Positions 17,152 through 25,263 of a stretch of DNA of 36,362 nt are shown piece by piece. The DNA is from Candidatus Gastranaerophilales bacterium (lineage in GTDB: Bacteria > Cyanobacteriota > Vampirovibrionia > Gastranaerophilales > Gastranaerophilaceae). The first letter of the stretch is position 1; the number at the start of each line of letters is the position of its first letter. The stretch is from assembly GCA_947626225.1 (NCBI GenBank), contig CANQRH010000009.1, positions 1-36,362 on the forward strand. Direction: 5' to 3'. Position numbers and translations under genes: made by a program. The notes beneath the pieces are model-generated. The model saw only the letters and a program-made list of their open reading frames with translations, ran no database searches and had not been told where the DNA came from.

Positions 17152-18516
17152 TTAATATCTTTCAAGATATCTGTCAATTTCCCATTGCGAAACATAAGTT
17201 CTGAATGAATCCCATTCTTTTTTCTTTGCGGATAAAAATTCGTTAAAAATATGTTCGCCCAATGCGGCACGGGAAACAAGCGACTTGTCAAAATAATCAA
17301 TCGCTTCAGCCAGACTTCCCGGCAATGAGTCAATTTTCTGTTTTTTGCGTTCTTTTGTAGTTAATTTGTATATGTTGCTTTCAACCGGTGCCGGCGGATC
17401 AATTTTGTTTCTTACCCCGTCAAGGCAGGCTTCCAAAATAGCCGCAAAAGCAAGATAAGGATTGCACGCAGGATCCGGTGAACGAAGTTCCACTCTGGTT
17501 GATATTCCGCGTTTTGCGGGAACTCTGAGCAAAGCACTTCGGTTAGCCAGTGACCATGCCAAATATACAGGCGCTTCATAACCCGGAACAAGTCTTTTGA
17601 AACTGTTTACCGTCGGATTAAGTACTGCGGTTATACTTTTTACGTGTTTAAGCATACCTCCGATTGCATATTTTGCGGTGTCGGACAGTTCATATTCCGA
17701 TTTTGCATCGTAAAACGCATTTTTACCGTTTTTAAACAGCGAAACATTACAGTGCATTCCGGAACCGTTAATTCCGAATATCGGTTTAGGCATAAATGTC
17801 GCATGCAAATTGTGCTTAGCGGCTATTGCTTTAACAGCAATTTTGAACGTAGCAACATTATCCGCAGCTGTCAAAATATCCGCATATCTGAAATCCACTT
17901 CATGTTGTCCGTCTGCAACTTCATGATGTGATGCCTCAATATCAAAACCCATTTCCTGTAATGTTAAAACGATATCCGAACGTACATCTTCTCCCAAATC
18001 TTCAGGACCGACATCATAATATCCTGCACTGTCTTGAGTTGAAGTCGTTACATTACCGTCTTTGTCTTTTGCAAAAAGGAAAAATTCCGCTTCCGGCCCG
18101 ATATTCATTGAAAATCCCATCTTTTCGGCTTCCTTCATAACCCTTTTAAGGTTGCATCTCGGACAACCTTCAAACGGTGTGCCGTCAGAATTGTAAATAT
18201 CACAAATTAATCTTGCCGAATTCATTCCGCCTTGTTCTCTCCAAGGAAGTATCTGGAATGAATTTTTGTCAGGATGGAAAAACATGTCTGAAGTCTCAAT
18301 ACTTCTGAATCCTTTTATTGATGAACCGTCAAGCATAATTTCATTATTCAACGCTTTTTCTATATGCTGTGACGGAATTGTCATGTTCTTGACCTGCCCG
18401 TTTATATCAACAAATTGAAGCTTGATAAACTTAATATTATATTCTTTAATCAAACTCTTTATTTCATCATCCGTAAACTGTTTGTTGTCCAATCTTGTAT
18501 GTGTAAATTCTTTCAT
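17152..18516 (-). CDS. glnA: Type I glutamine synthetase (GSI-alpha-like)
   Basis: 454 aa; ATP-dependent condensation of ammonia and glutamate to glutamine. Landmarks are LDGSSIKGFRSIETSDM near the N-terminus, metal-ligand segments IGPEAEFFLF and HEVADGQHEVDF, the ATP/glutamate segment NGSGMHCNVSLF, NPTVNSFKRLVPGYEAP and the Arg-rich ELRSPDPACNPYLAFAAIL. The C-terminal region reads NIYKLTTKERKKQKIDSLP, as in GSI-alpha enzymes. It lacks the longer C-terminal adenylylation loop of GSI-beta, so regulation by adenylylation is unlikely. AAGGAGG precedes the ATG. Its promoter lies at 18536-18564. No clear GTA-N8-TAC NtcA box was found. Confidence 0.98.
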   Translation of the reverse strand: MKEFTHTRLDNKQFTDDEIKSLIKEYNIKFIKLQFVDINGQVKNMTIPSQHIEKALNNEIMLDGSSIKGFRSIETSDMFFHPDKNSFQILPWREQGGMNSARLICDIYNSDGTPFEGCPRCNLKRVMKEAEKMGFSMNIGPEAEFFLFAKDKDGNVTTSTQDSAGYYDVGPEDLGEDVRSDIVLTLQEMGFDIEASHHEVADGQHEVDFRYADILTAADNVATFKIAVKAIAAKHNLHATFMPKPIFGINGSGMHCNVSLFKNGKNAFYDAKSEYELSDTAKYAIGGMLKHVKSITAVLNPTVNSFKRLVPGYEAPVYLAWSLANRSALLRVPAKRGISTRVELRSPDPACNPYLAFAAILEACLDGVRNKIDPPAPVESNIYKLTTKERKKQKIDSLPGSLAEAIDYFDKSLVSRAALGEHIFNEFLSAKKKEWDSFRTYVSQWEIDRYLERY

Positions 18517-18535
18517 AACTTCCTCCTTAACATTT

Positions 18536-18564
18536 ATTAGAATACTTTTTTACAAAAAGGTCAA
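18536..18564 (-). promoter_or_regulatory. glnA promoter
   Basis: Read on the minus strand: TTGACC (18559-18564), a 17-bp spacer and TCTAAT (18536-18541), each matching consensus at 5 of 6 positions. The predicted leader is short, with AAGGAGG close to the start. Confidence 0.65.
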
Positions 18565-18819
18565 TATATAAATCTTGCTTGACATTTCGTAATATTATTA
18601 AAAATGTAAATGTTTTTCTAAAAATAGAGTTATTTTATCGGTTTTTTAGGGAATAAATAAAATACAAAGGGAGGATTGTTAATTTAGGGATAAAAAAACA
18701 GGAAAATCTTAAACGCTTTTGTTATAAAAGTTTTGACGTTTTTTGTAAACAATTGTAACGAAATAATTAATATATAGCAATTATATACTTCAAAAATACT
18801 TTATATAAATGTAAGCGAT
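18565..18819. other. AT-rich non-coding stretch between glnA and the putative small RNA
   Basis: No supportable gene. It contains a TTGACA (about 18580) with no matching -10 box, an SD-like GGGAGG near 18670 not followed by a usable reading frame, and several AT-rich -10-like hexamers. It probably holds the promoter of the small RNA proposed at 18820-18942. Confidence 0.5.
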
Positions 18820-18942
18820 AATTAAACGAATTAAATAAACACGAGATAATTTACACTACCTACTACTACACACTAACCTTCTACACACGAGGAATTACGT
18901 AACAGAATTCCGAACTCTATCTTTAAGATAGGGTTTTTTTTT
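18820..18942 (+). ncRNA. Putative small non-coding RNA
   Basis: A strong plus-strand terminator at 18912-18942 has no gene upstream of it on that strand. Just before it lie a hairpin (GGAATT 18891-18896 with AATTCC 18906-18911) and a roughly 45-nt segment (18850-18890) made almost only of A, C and T, with ACACAC and CTACCTACTAC runs, likely single-stranded. An unpaired C/A-rich segment followed by a terminator hairpin is the usual build of base-pairing sRNAs and could pair with ribosome-binding sites. The 5' end is a guess. It sits divergently to glnA, so a nitrogen-related role is possible but unproven. No Rfam family is recognised by eye. Confidence 0.4.
18912..18942 (+). terminator. Intrinsic terminator without an upstream annotated gene
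   Basis: A 10-bp stem with wobbles (GAACTCTATC 18912-18921 with GATAGGGTTT 18927-18936, loop TTTAA) runs into nine Ts. Confidence 0.85.
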
Positions 18943-19052
18943 GTGCCGAAGGCACTCCCCCTCTGTGCAGATGTTCATGGAACTTATTAAATCATGTTGT
19001 GGAAGTCACTCCCCCACTGTGTAAATGTTCGTGGAACTTATTAAATCACTTT
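18943..19052. repeat. Two diverged units of the 5' array repeat family
   Basis: GTGCCGAAGGCAC (18943-18955) is followed by 'ACTCCCCCTCTGTGCAGATG' and a second unit starting near 19006 with 'TCACTCCCCCACTGTGTAAA'. The order of blocks equals that of the array at 1-480, but the tail is 'GGAACTTATTAAATCA'. It lies directly downstream of the minus-strand prepilin gene, as the first array lies downstream of a minus-strand gene. Confidence 0.85.
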
Positions 19053-19928
19053 TTATTGGTCATTTGTAGATTTGGTTTTCGGATACTTCATATTGCTGTG
19101 TTCAATAATCCATTTTGAACATGTCGATCCTTGATCATTCAAATAACAATCTGGATTGGAAGTGGTGCTGGTAACCCTGACTGGTACATTAAAATGTCCT
19201 GTCGGTCTTAACTTGAAATGAAATATATCCTTGCCGTATTGGTTTGGTTTTTTATTAAACCCGTTTACATCCACCCAAAATACAGCACAAATATCTCCGG
19301 GTTGCATTTTATCCCCCGGTTCATCATTACTGCAAGCGAGATGATCATTTCGGGATTTCCCTCCGGAAGATGTTCTCATCCAAGCATCCATTCCGTCAGA
19401 AGTCCTGAATTTCGCATATTGAGTGGTATTATAATTGGTACTCCATTTCTCTCCGCTAAGATAAAGCTTGTCTGACGGTACTTGCAATGAGCAATCCGTT
19501 GTCTCGGCATAAGATTTATTATCTTCTTTAAGTCCTTCTTCCACGCAATCATCAACAACTTTTATATACGGCTTTATATACTTACTATACGTAAGCTGTG
19601 ATCCGCCTAGCATTGCATGTTTGTTATCCCAGTTTTCCGGTGAGCCGTTTTCAAGAATAGAAAGGGCTATTGCCTGTGACATCATGGAATCAAATTTTTT
19701 AACCTTATTAACTGTTACTATTTCCTGATATTTATTAATAATCGGCGGTATAACCAAAACTGCAATTACACCTATTATACCGATAGTGATTAAAGTTTCG
19801 GCGAGAGTAAAAGCTGATTTACTCCGAAAGCTTGTATTATTGCAATCCCCCGATAAAAAATTACGCAAAACATTAATTACACAAGCCTTGCGGGGGGGGG
19901 GGCAATAGCGAAGAATGTTGTTATTCAT
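19053..19928 (-). CDS. Prepilin-like (type IV pilin/pseudopilin-like) protein with a C11 tract in its leader
   Basis: 291 aa. The prepilin signal is SKSA|FTLAETLITIGIIGV with Glu at +5, followed by the long hydrophobic helix and IPPIINKYQEIVTVNKVKKFD, the usual start of the pilin N-terminal helix. The remaining 220 residues form a secreted globular domain with several Cys that could make disulphides (DCVEEG, DCSLQ, LACSNDE, NPDCYLN, STCSKW). Processing by a prepilin peptidase and assembly by a type II/IV-like machine are expected; no such genes are nearby. GGAGGT precedes the ATG. The leader before the cleavage site is unusually long (about 38 residues) and is interrupted by a homopolymer (19892-19902). 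Only 11 Cs keep the frame, so expression may be phase variable. Confidence 0.85.
   Translation of the reverse strand: MNNNILRYCPPPRKACVINVLRNFLSGDCNNTSFRSKSAFTLAETLITIGIIGVIAVLVIPPIINKYQEIVTVNKVKKFDSMMSQAIALSILENGSPENWDNKHAMLGGSQLTYSKYIKPYIKVVDDCVEEGLKEDNKSYAETTDCSLQVPSDKLYLSGEKWSTNYNTTQYAKFRTSDGMDAWMRTSSGGKSRNDHLACSNDEPGDKMQPGDICAVFWVDVNGFNKKPNQYGKDIFHFKLRPTGHFNVPVRVTSTTSNPDCYLNDQGSTCSKWIIEHSNMKYPKTKSTNDQ
19892..19902 (-). repeat. C11 homopolymer (G11 on + strand) in the prepilin leader
   Basis: Eleven cytosines on the coding strand at codons 9-13 encode Cys-Pro-Pro-Pro-Arg. Loss of one C gives a stop (GTG TAA) about 17 codons into the gene. Gain of one gives a stop (AAT TAA) at nearly the same place. 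The tract therefore works as a potential on/off switch in a genome with few G/C runs. A sequencing-length error is the alternative. Confidence 0.7.
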
Positions 19929-20092
19929 AAGTTTACCTCCATTTAACTATCCTGCAAACTCATTATTGATTATTTTTCGGATTTTGTCAATAGTTTATTT
20001 GCTGCGCTTCTGTTTTTGTGTATTTCGACAAAAAAAAATCAAGTTTACATATTTCATTTAAAAATTTCCGTTTTTTATCCGAACAGCCATTC

Positions 20093-22000
20093 TTAGCAAT
20101 AAGGCGGAAATACTACATCGATATATTTTTGATATTCCTCCGGAGTAAAAAATCCAACGGAAAATTCCGCCAAATTATATCCGAGCTGTTGAGCTTCCAA
20201 AACTTCATAAGGCGGACCTGCGGGGGTTGAACGGGACGGATTGTGCGGATTTGATATTACTCCGGTACTTCTTAATAAAGTTATCAAAAGCGATTTACCC
20301 TTTACTTCGTATTCGGTTAGCCCTTGTGTAATAATGCCAAATCCTTGAGTGCCGACATATCTCTGCATTGGCGCAAAATTTGTTTTAACTTCTATTCCGC
20401 GGGTTTTGGGCAAGTGTTTTCTCATATCATAGTCAGGGTTGAATTCCCGTTTGATAACAGTGTTCATATCCTCGGAAAATGTTTCGGTAACCGGGTTTTT
20501 CAGGTTAAATTTAACCTGCCAGAGCTTATTTTTAAGTTTGTTATCCCATTCGATTTTAAAGTTAATGAGCTTGCCAAATTCAACTTGAACGTCAAAAAAG
20601 CTTGTTTTAATAATATTATTTTTAAAAGAGTAAATTTTGGCGGTTTCGCCTTTGTCGTTTTCAACGGCTCCGAAGTTATATGTATCGCCGTCATCTTCAA
20701 ATCTCACAAATTCGATTTCGACATTACCGATTTTTATTTTGCCGTTTTTAACTTCAAAATTTATATCGCATTTTTCGGCGGAAGTTTTTTTAAGGGTGTA
20801 AATATCAGTAAAATCTTCGGTAACGGGGATTTTTTGCGTATCGTAGAGAATGGAATTTTCTGCGCCGAAATGTTTTGAAATAACTTTGTATTCCGGCAAG
20901 AGCTCTTTGCTTTGCATAATCGGAGTTTTAAAATCGTGTTCAAGCCTTAGTTCTTCAATAACGGTATTTGCGATTTGAAGAATTTTTTCATAACGGGTAA
21001 TATTTTCCCGATGTACCAAATCGGTTGAGCATCCGCAGATGCCGTCATGTGCAAGATTTTTCAGTAAAAGTTTATAAGCATATTCAATTACCGCATCATA
21101 TTTTGAGCCGTATTGTTTCTGTAATTTATCCGCCTGTTCAAGAAGATAAGAGCATTTTACATTATACTGTTTAAGTTTCATTCTGGCAGAGTAAGCACCT
21201 TGAAGAATAAAGGTTTTTGAATTATCCCTGAGTTCGTCATTATGTTCATAACCGTCAAATTTAACTTTTTTAAAATATTCAAACGGGTTAGAAAGTACGA
21301 TTTCATAGTCATTAAGGATATTGTTAACTTTTTCGATTTGTTCGGCAATATCCGGTTCAACGCCGAGGTGATCTGCGCCTATTGGCAGCAGAAGGCAGTT
21401 TGAAGATTTTTCGGCGATTTTGTCCAAATTTGATTTAAGCATATTTGCTTTTTGTTCGACGGATGCTTCAGCGGAAAAAATATCCGTAAAATAGCCTCTG
21501 ATAAGATTTACGGTATTGATTCCGTTAAATTTAAATTCGGACGGAATATCTCCGCAGCCGCGCCAGACAATACATTTATCTATTCCGAAATTTTTCAGAA
21601 TAAGCGGAACATTTTGGCTGTGACCGAAAGTATCCGCAAGATAGCCTATAAAGTCGGTACATCCGAAGTCTTTCGATATTTTCAAACCGATTTCAAGGTT
21701 TTTTTCAAAAGCCGTTTTATCTGTCAAAAACTCATCAACGAGTGTATAGAAAGGCCCGATAAACAAGCGTTTTTCCGCAATAAATTTACGGATAGCCGAT
21801 TCTTTTTCGGGACGAATTTCAAGGTAATCAAGCAGTGCGCTTACCTGTCCGTCAAAGTAGAATGAGGGAATTTTGTCATTTTCGAGCAGCTCAAGGACAT
21901 TGTCAAACACTCTCAAAAGCCTGAGCCTGAAGACTTCAAACTCTCTGTACCATTCTCTGTCCCAGTGAGTATGCAGATATGCGATGACGGTCTTTTTCAT
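20093..22000 (-). CDS. GH38-family alpha-mannosidase
   Basis: 635 aa. The N-terminal GH38 catalytic half is clear: HTHWDREWYREF (zinc His10 and Asp14 positions), GYLADTFGHSQNVP with the putative nucleophile D123, the zinc-type HDGICGCSTD segment and a following helical bundle (about residues 260-370). A beta-sandwich follows. Family enzymes remove alpha-mannose from N-glycans or hydrolyse mannosylglycerate and its phosphate. At 635 aa it is shorter than the common 800-1000 aa bacterial forms, mainly at the C-terminus. No signal peptide is visible, so a cytoplasmic location is predicted. No clear Shine-Dalgarno sequence precedes the ATG. Opposite-strand open frames within it are shadows. Confidence 0.92.
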   Translation of the reverse strand: MKKTVIAYLHTHWDREWYREFEVFRLRLLRVFDNVLELLENDKIPSFYFDGQVSALLDYLEIRPEKESAIRKFIAEKRLFIGPFYTLVDEFLTDKTAFEKNLEIGLKISKDFGCTDFIGYLADTFGHSQNVPLILKNFGIDKCIVWRGCGDIPSEFKFNGINTVNLIRGYFTDIFSAEASVEQKANMLKSNLDKIAEKSSNCLLLPIGADHLGVEPDIAEQIEKVNNILNDYEIVLSNPFEYFKKVKFDGYEHNDELRDNSKTFILQGAYSARMKLKQYNVKCSYLLEQADKLQKQYGSKYDAVIEYAYKLLLKNLAHDGICGCSTDLVHRENITRYEKILQIANTVIEELRLEHDFKTPIMQSKELLPEYKVISKHFGAENSILYDTQKIPVTEDFTDIYTLKKTSAEKCDINFEVKNGKIKIGNVEIEFVRFEDDGDTYNFGAVENDKGETAKIYSFKNNIIKTSFFDVQVEFGKLINFKIEWDNKLKNKLWQVKFNLKNPVTETFSEDMNTVIKREFNPDYDMRKHLPKTRGIEVKTNFAPMQRYVGTQGFGIITQGLTEYEVKGKSLLITLLRSTGVISNPHNPSRSTPAGPPYEVLEAQQLGYNLAEFSVGFFTPEEYQKYIDVVFPPYC

Positions 22001-22184
22001 AATTTAATTTTTAGCATGTTTTTTTAATTAGTGCAAAAAATTAATATAGTTATAAGTTTTGGCGGCGGGTAAACATCAAAGATTTTGCATCGGATTCGTA
22101 AATTTTTTTTATTATTTTATATTACCTGTTTGTACAATGTATTTTTCTTCTTTTTTATCAATCCTTATTTTTGAGGGTTTAATT

Positions 22185-22913
22185 ATGAAAAAAATATTTA
22201 TTTTAATAGGGGTAATATTATTTTTTGTGCAGTGTGCGGATGCGGGGATAATCACTTCGATATTGAATAATAATCGTGCAAACGCTTATTATTATCGTCC
22301 GAACAGATATTACAGACCGCATCAAAGGTATTATAACAACCGATATCGCTATAACAAACCGCGAAATTATTACTACAATCAGCGTCCGATAATTTACAGA
22401 AACACAGTTCGAAGATCTCAAAATGCGAGTTCCGAAAAGCTTGTTTCAACAGGTTTTTCCGGTATAGACAAGGTTGAAAAGAAAATATTTGACAGAACGT
22501 TTGAATACGACACGGCAAAAAATCGTATAGAGAGGCTTGAACAAAAAATGTTCGGTACGATACAGAGCGGGAGTTTGTATGACAGGTTTGAGGTATTAAA
22601 AAGTGCATCAAAAAATTACATGTCTTTCAACCCCGATTTTGAAAGCGATGCTTATCAACCGTCATACAGCGGTTATCGTCCGCCGATTTTTACGGGTTCA
22701 ACGGGTTCAAGCTGGAAGCGGAATCTTTTGGGAAATTTCAGAAATCAGCTAATGGGAATGCCGACCGGTTTTACGCCTGCAATGGATCCTGCTTACATGG
22801 ATTATTTTGAGGCTGAGAGGATGGGGCAGGATGTTGATTACAGAACCAATCACGGATATTATCGTTCAAACGTGAACCGAGGTGCCAAAACCGGAGTAAC
22901 GATTTTGGATTGA
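22185..22913 (+). CDS. Secreted Tyr/Arg/Asn-rich protein with two short helical repeats
   Basis: 242 aa from the ATG at 22185 (GAGGG upstream), not the 22059 start, because a signal peptide begins here: KK, a hydrophobic core, then CADA|GII as a likely cleavage site. The mature N-terminus is a low-complexity region (residues 30-70) of YYRP/NRYR/YYNQ type, very rich in Tyr, Arg and Asn. Two related helical units follow, DKVEKKIFDRTFEYDTAKNR and IERLEQKMFGTIQSGSLYDR, like the LxxLExxVFG repeats seen in cyanobacterial secreted proteins. The C-terminal half is unassigned, with a Gly/Ser/Thr linker (FTGSTGSS). The Tyr/Arg-rich part might bind peptidoglycan or nucleic acid, or be a flexible spacer; this is unknown. 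It is upstream of the flagellar genes but separated by 84 bp. Confidence 0.75.
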   Translation: MKKIFILIGVILFFVQCADAGIITSILNNNRANAYYYRPNRYYRPHQRYYNNRYRYNKPRNYYYNQRPIIYRNTVRRSQNASSEKLVSTGFSGIDKVEKKIFDRTFEYDTAKNRIERLEQKMFGTIQSGSLYDRFEVLKSASKNYMSFNPDFESDAYQPSYSGYRPPIFTGSTGSSWKRNLLGNFRNQLMGMPTGFTPAMDPAYMDYFEAERMGQDVDYRTNHGYYRSNVNRGAKTGVTILD

Positions 22914-22997
22914 CTTTTTGCATAACGTCATTAATATCATACATATAGATGTTTAAAACACACTGAAAATAGTGAATAATACATTCGGTGGAACAAA

Positions 22998-23483
22998 ATG
23001 CCTTTCAGATACAGGTTGCAGAAAGTTCTGGAATTCCGTATTCACAAAAAAGAAGAACAGCTGATAGTTGTTCAGAAAGCACAACAGGCGGTATATATCG
23101 CGGAAGAAAACATCAGAAAAAACGATGAGGAAATTCGGACAACAAAACTGAATATGCGAAAAGCTGATCCTATGATGTATGACACTTACGATAAGTACCT
23201 GATACATTTATACGAGAAGGCTGAACAATTGGAAGCAATCAGGGTTGAACTGCAAAAGAAGTTAGACGAAGAAAAGGCAATACTTGTAAAACTTGAACAG
23301 GGTGTAAAGGTTCTTGAAAAGCACAAAGAAAAGAACAGAGAAGCTTACATCGAAGAAGAAAAGAAAGCTGAATTGAAAACATTTTCGGAACTCGGTATTA
23401 CAAGATTTTTCAGGCAAAGTCAGGAAAAAATCGAAGAAGACGAAGCGATTTTAAAACAGCTTGAAAAAATAGACGGAGGTTAG
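22998..23483 (+). CDS. fliJ: FliJ-like flagellar export chaperone
   Basis: 161 aa, almost wholly heptad-patterned coiled coil. It begins MPFRYRLQKVLEFRIHKKEEQ, the FliJ N-terminal pattern (F-x-YRLQ-VL-x-R-x-x-x-EE). FliJ binds the type III export ATPase FliI and helps energise export through FlhA. Length is close to the usual 145-150. It is the first of three tightly packed genes; the fliK Shine-Dalgarno sequence overlaps its stop codon. FliJ proteins diverge strongly, so the call rests on the N-terminus plus context. Confidence 0.75.
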   Translation: MPFRYRLQKVLEFRIHKKEEQLIVVQKAQQAVYIAEENIRKNDEEIRTTKLNMRKADPMMYDTYDKYLIHLYEKAEQLEAIRVELQKKLDEEKAILVKLEQGVKVLEKHKEKNREAYIEEEKKAELKTFSELGITRFFRQSQEKIEEDEAILKQLEKIDGG

Positions 23484-23486
23484 TTT

Positions 23487-24335
23487 ATGGATTTAGGCTC
23501 AACAATATCGGTATCAAACACAACTTCATCAATGAGCACGCAGACTTCTGAAGTGAAGTCAAAGACTTCCGATTCTTCTTTTGACAAAGAGATGAAATCT
23601 CAGGAGAGCAAAGAAACCGCAAAAAGCACTCAGGAATCGGAAAATACCAAAGATTCAAAAGATGTAAAAGAAACGGATGTAAAAGATACAAAAGAAGATA
23701 AGAGCGAAAAGGTTTCGGATAACAAATCTCAAAACAACCAAACGATTGATAAAGAATCGGAAAAGATTATTTCCGCGGATATGCTTGAAGGTGCGGTGAA
23801 TTTTACCGATTTTAAATATCATAACGAAAGCATGGATATTTTAAGCCAAAATATACAAAGTCTGCTTGACACAAAAGATTTGATGAATACCGTAAGTTCC
23901 GCAGAAATATTTGATTATGATGTCGTAAATATGTCCGACAGCGATGCTAATTTCTTTTTAAACCTTACGACAGGAGCTTCAATGAAAGACATAGCAGCTC
24001 AATTAACAAGCGAAAGCACGGGCAATATCGGCAAAAATGTTCAGGTATCATCCGTTTTAATGGAAAAGCTTGCCGAATCTTTAAAGACAAATCAGCCTTT
24101 CAGAATAGATTTTGACAAAGATGTTTCCGTCATTATAAAGGTAAATAAAGACGGAAGTTTGTCCGCAAACTTTATTCCGGGCGACAAAGCCGTTGAACAA
24201 TATTTAAGAAACAATATATCGACTCTCAGACAGCGTTTTGATGATGAAAATCTTCCGTATTCGGAGCTTTCATACGGCAGACATAACGGCAGAGAAAGAC
24301 AAAATCGTAATAAAAAGGAGAACGACAATGAATGA
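23487..24335 (+). CDS. fliK: FliK-like hook-length control protein
   Basis: 282 aa. The first 90 residues are disordered and built of Ser, Thr, Lys, Asp and Glu, as expected of a molecular ruler that stays unfolded during export. The C-terminal 70 residues match the FliK domain pattern: NQPFRIDFDKDVSVIIKVN, SLSANFIPGDKAVEQYLRNN, then STLRQRFDDENLPYSELSYG. It is shorter than the typical 370-450. GGAGG overlaps the fliJ stop, and its own stop overlaps the next start (ATGAATGA), so all three genes are coupled. Confidence 0.7.
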   Translation: MDLGSTISVSNTTSSMSTQTSEVKSKTSDSSFDKEMKSQESKETAKSTQESENTKDSKDVKETDVKDTKEDKSEKVSDNKSQNNQTIDKESEKIISADMLEGAVNFTDFKYHNESMDILSQNIQSLLDTKDLMNTVSSAEIFDYDVVNMSDSDANFFLNLTTGASMKDIAAQLTSESTGNIGKNVQVSSVLMEKLAESLKTNQPFRIDFDKDVSVIIKVNKDGSLSANFIPGDKAVEQYLRNNISTLRQRFDDENLPYSELSYGRHNGRERQNRNKKENDNE

Positions 24336-25164
24336 TTCGTTTATTACCGCATTAAACACCCAAAAATCCACGACAAACTGGATGGACGTAATTGCTCATA
24401 ACATGACCAATGTGTATACTCCCGGTTTCAGAGAACAGCAGGTCAATTTCAAGACCTTTTTGGGCGGTGCGATTGCCGATGATTACGACAAAAAGTTAGA
24501 TCAGGGCAAATCTACTCCGGGCACTTCCAAAGAAAATCTTTTTCTTGAAGGCAAAGGCTTTTTTCTTGTAAAGAACGCAGAGGGCAAAAGCATTTATACG
24601 AGATTGGGAGAATTTCAGTTTGACAAAGAAGGCGTATACCGTGACAGAAGCGGAAATACGGTACAGGGTTATATCCTGAACGATAAAGGCGAAATTATGC
24701 AGGGTACAAAATCCGTAAGTTCCGATCTTTATCAGGAAACCGCGATGAAAGGCGGAGCGGTAGATATTCCGACAACAAATATAAAAATGTGGATTGATCC
24801 CAATAACGGAAAATATCTGGGTAAATATGACGATTATGAGATAAAAGCTGACGGCACAATATACGGAAAAGCTGACGGCGGAAAGCGTTCCGTACCTTTA
24901 TACAGAATTACGACAAGAAACTTCCATAATTCAGCGGCACTGTACGAGTTTAAACAGGGGCAGTTTTTGGAAACCGAGGAGTCCGGAAAACCGTTAATCG
25001 GTGTCGGTGAAATCCGTTCGGGGCTTTTGGAAATGTCAAACGCGGATTTTAAAGCCAATATTTCTTATTATCAGATGGCAAAATTACAGATGGAAGTATC
25101 AAACAAGCTTATTTCATCAAACAAAGAACTGCTGGAAGAAGCTTTAAGACTGGTAGGCAACTAA
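24328..25164 (+). CDS. Flagellar hook/basal-body rod protein, FlgG/FlgE-like
   Basis: 278 aa from the ATG at 24328 with AAAGGAG upstream; an upstream in-frame start at 24238 would run inside fliK. The N-terminal rod helix (NTQKSTTNWMDVIAHNMTNVYTPGFR) corresponds to the family's SGM-x-LDVIANNIANVNTTGFK. The C-terminal block is RSGLLEMSNADFKANISYYQMAKLQMEVSNKLI, matching GxLExSNVD-EMV. The first GFKTF/GG-type region reads VNFKTFLGG. The middle domain is short, favouring the FlgG/FlgF class over FlgE. A strong terminator follows at 25181, closing the operon. Confidence 0.85.
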   Translation: MNDSFITALNTQKSTTNWMDVIAHNMTNVYTPGFREQQVNFKTFLGGAIADDYDKKLDQGKSTPGTSKENLFLEGKGFFLVKNAEGKSIYTRLGEFQFDKEGVYRDRSGNTVQGYILNDKGEIMQGTKSVSSDLYQETAMKGGAVDIPTTNIKMWIDPNNGKYLGKYDDYEIKADGTIYGKADGGKRSVPLYRITTRNFHNSAALYEFKQGQFLETEESGKPLIGVGEIRSGLLEMSNADFKANISYYQMAKLQMEVSNKLISSNKELLEEALRLVGN

Positions 25165-25180
25165 TATACATTAAACTCCT

Positions 25181-25205
25181 AAAGAGGCGAAAGCCTCTTT
25201 TTTTA
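25181..25205 (+). terminator. Intrinsic terminator of the flagellar operon
   Basis: AAAGAGGC (25181-25188), GAAA loop, GCCTCTTT (25193-25200), then an unbroken T-run to 25204. A GNRA-type tetraloop caps a perfect 8-bp stem. Confidence 0.93.
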
Positions 25206-25210
25206 TGTAC

Positions 25211-25239
25211 TTGAAAAATTTTCAAAAATGTAATATAAT
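25211..25239 (+). promoter_or_regulatory. Strong sigma-70-type promoter of the S74 fibre gene
   Basis: TTGAAA (25211-25216), a 17-bp spacer and a perfect TATAAT (25234-25239) lie 24 nt before the ATG at 25264, with AAGGAG between them. Confidence 0.85.
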
Positions 25240-25263
25240 TTTGTCAAAATAAGGAGCTTAAGT

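Noticed and set aside
18517-18640. NtcA box (GTA-N8-TAC) upstream of glnA
   Set aside because: No match with correct spacing was found by eye on either strand.
18586-18660. TTGACA as a plus-strand promoter
   Set aside because: No acceptable -10 at 15-19 bp; the downstream part lacks a supported gene, though it might feed the small RNA.
18660-18770. GGGAGG followed by a short peptide frame
   Set aside because: The only suitable frame has no ATG/GTG/TTG start and a stop two codons upstream; the TTG frame ends after three codons.
20324-20878. 184-aa plus-strand ORF inside the mannosidase gene
   Set aside because: Phe/Val-rich shadow frame on the strand opposite a clear GH38 gene.
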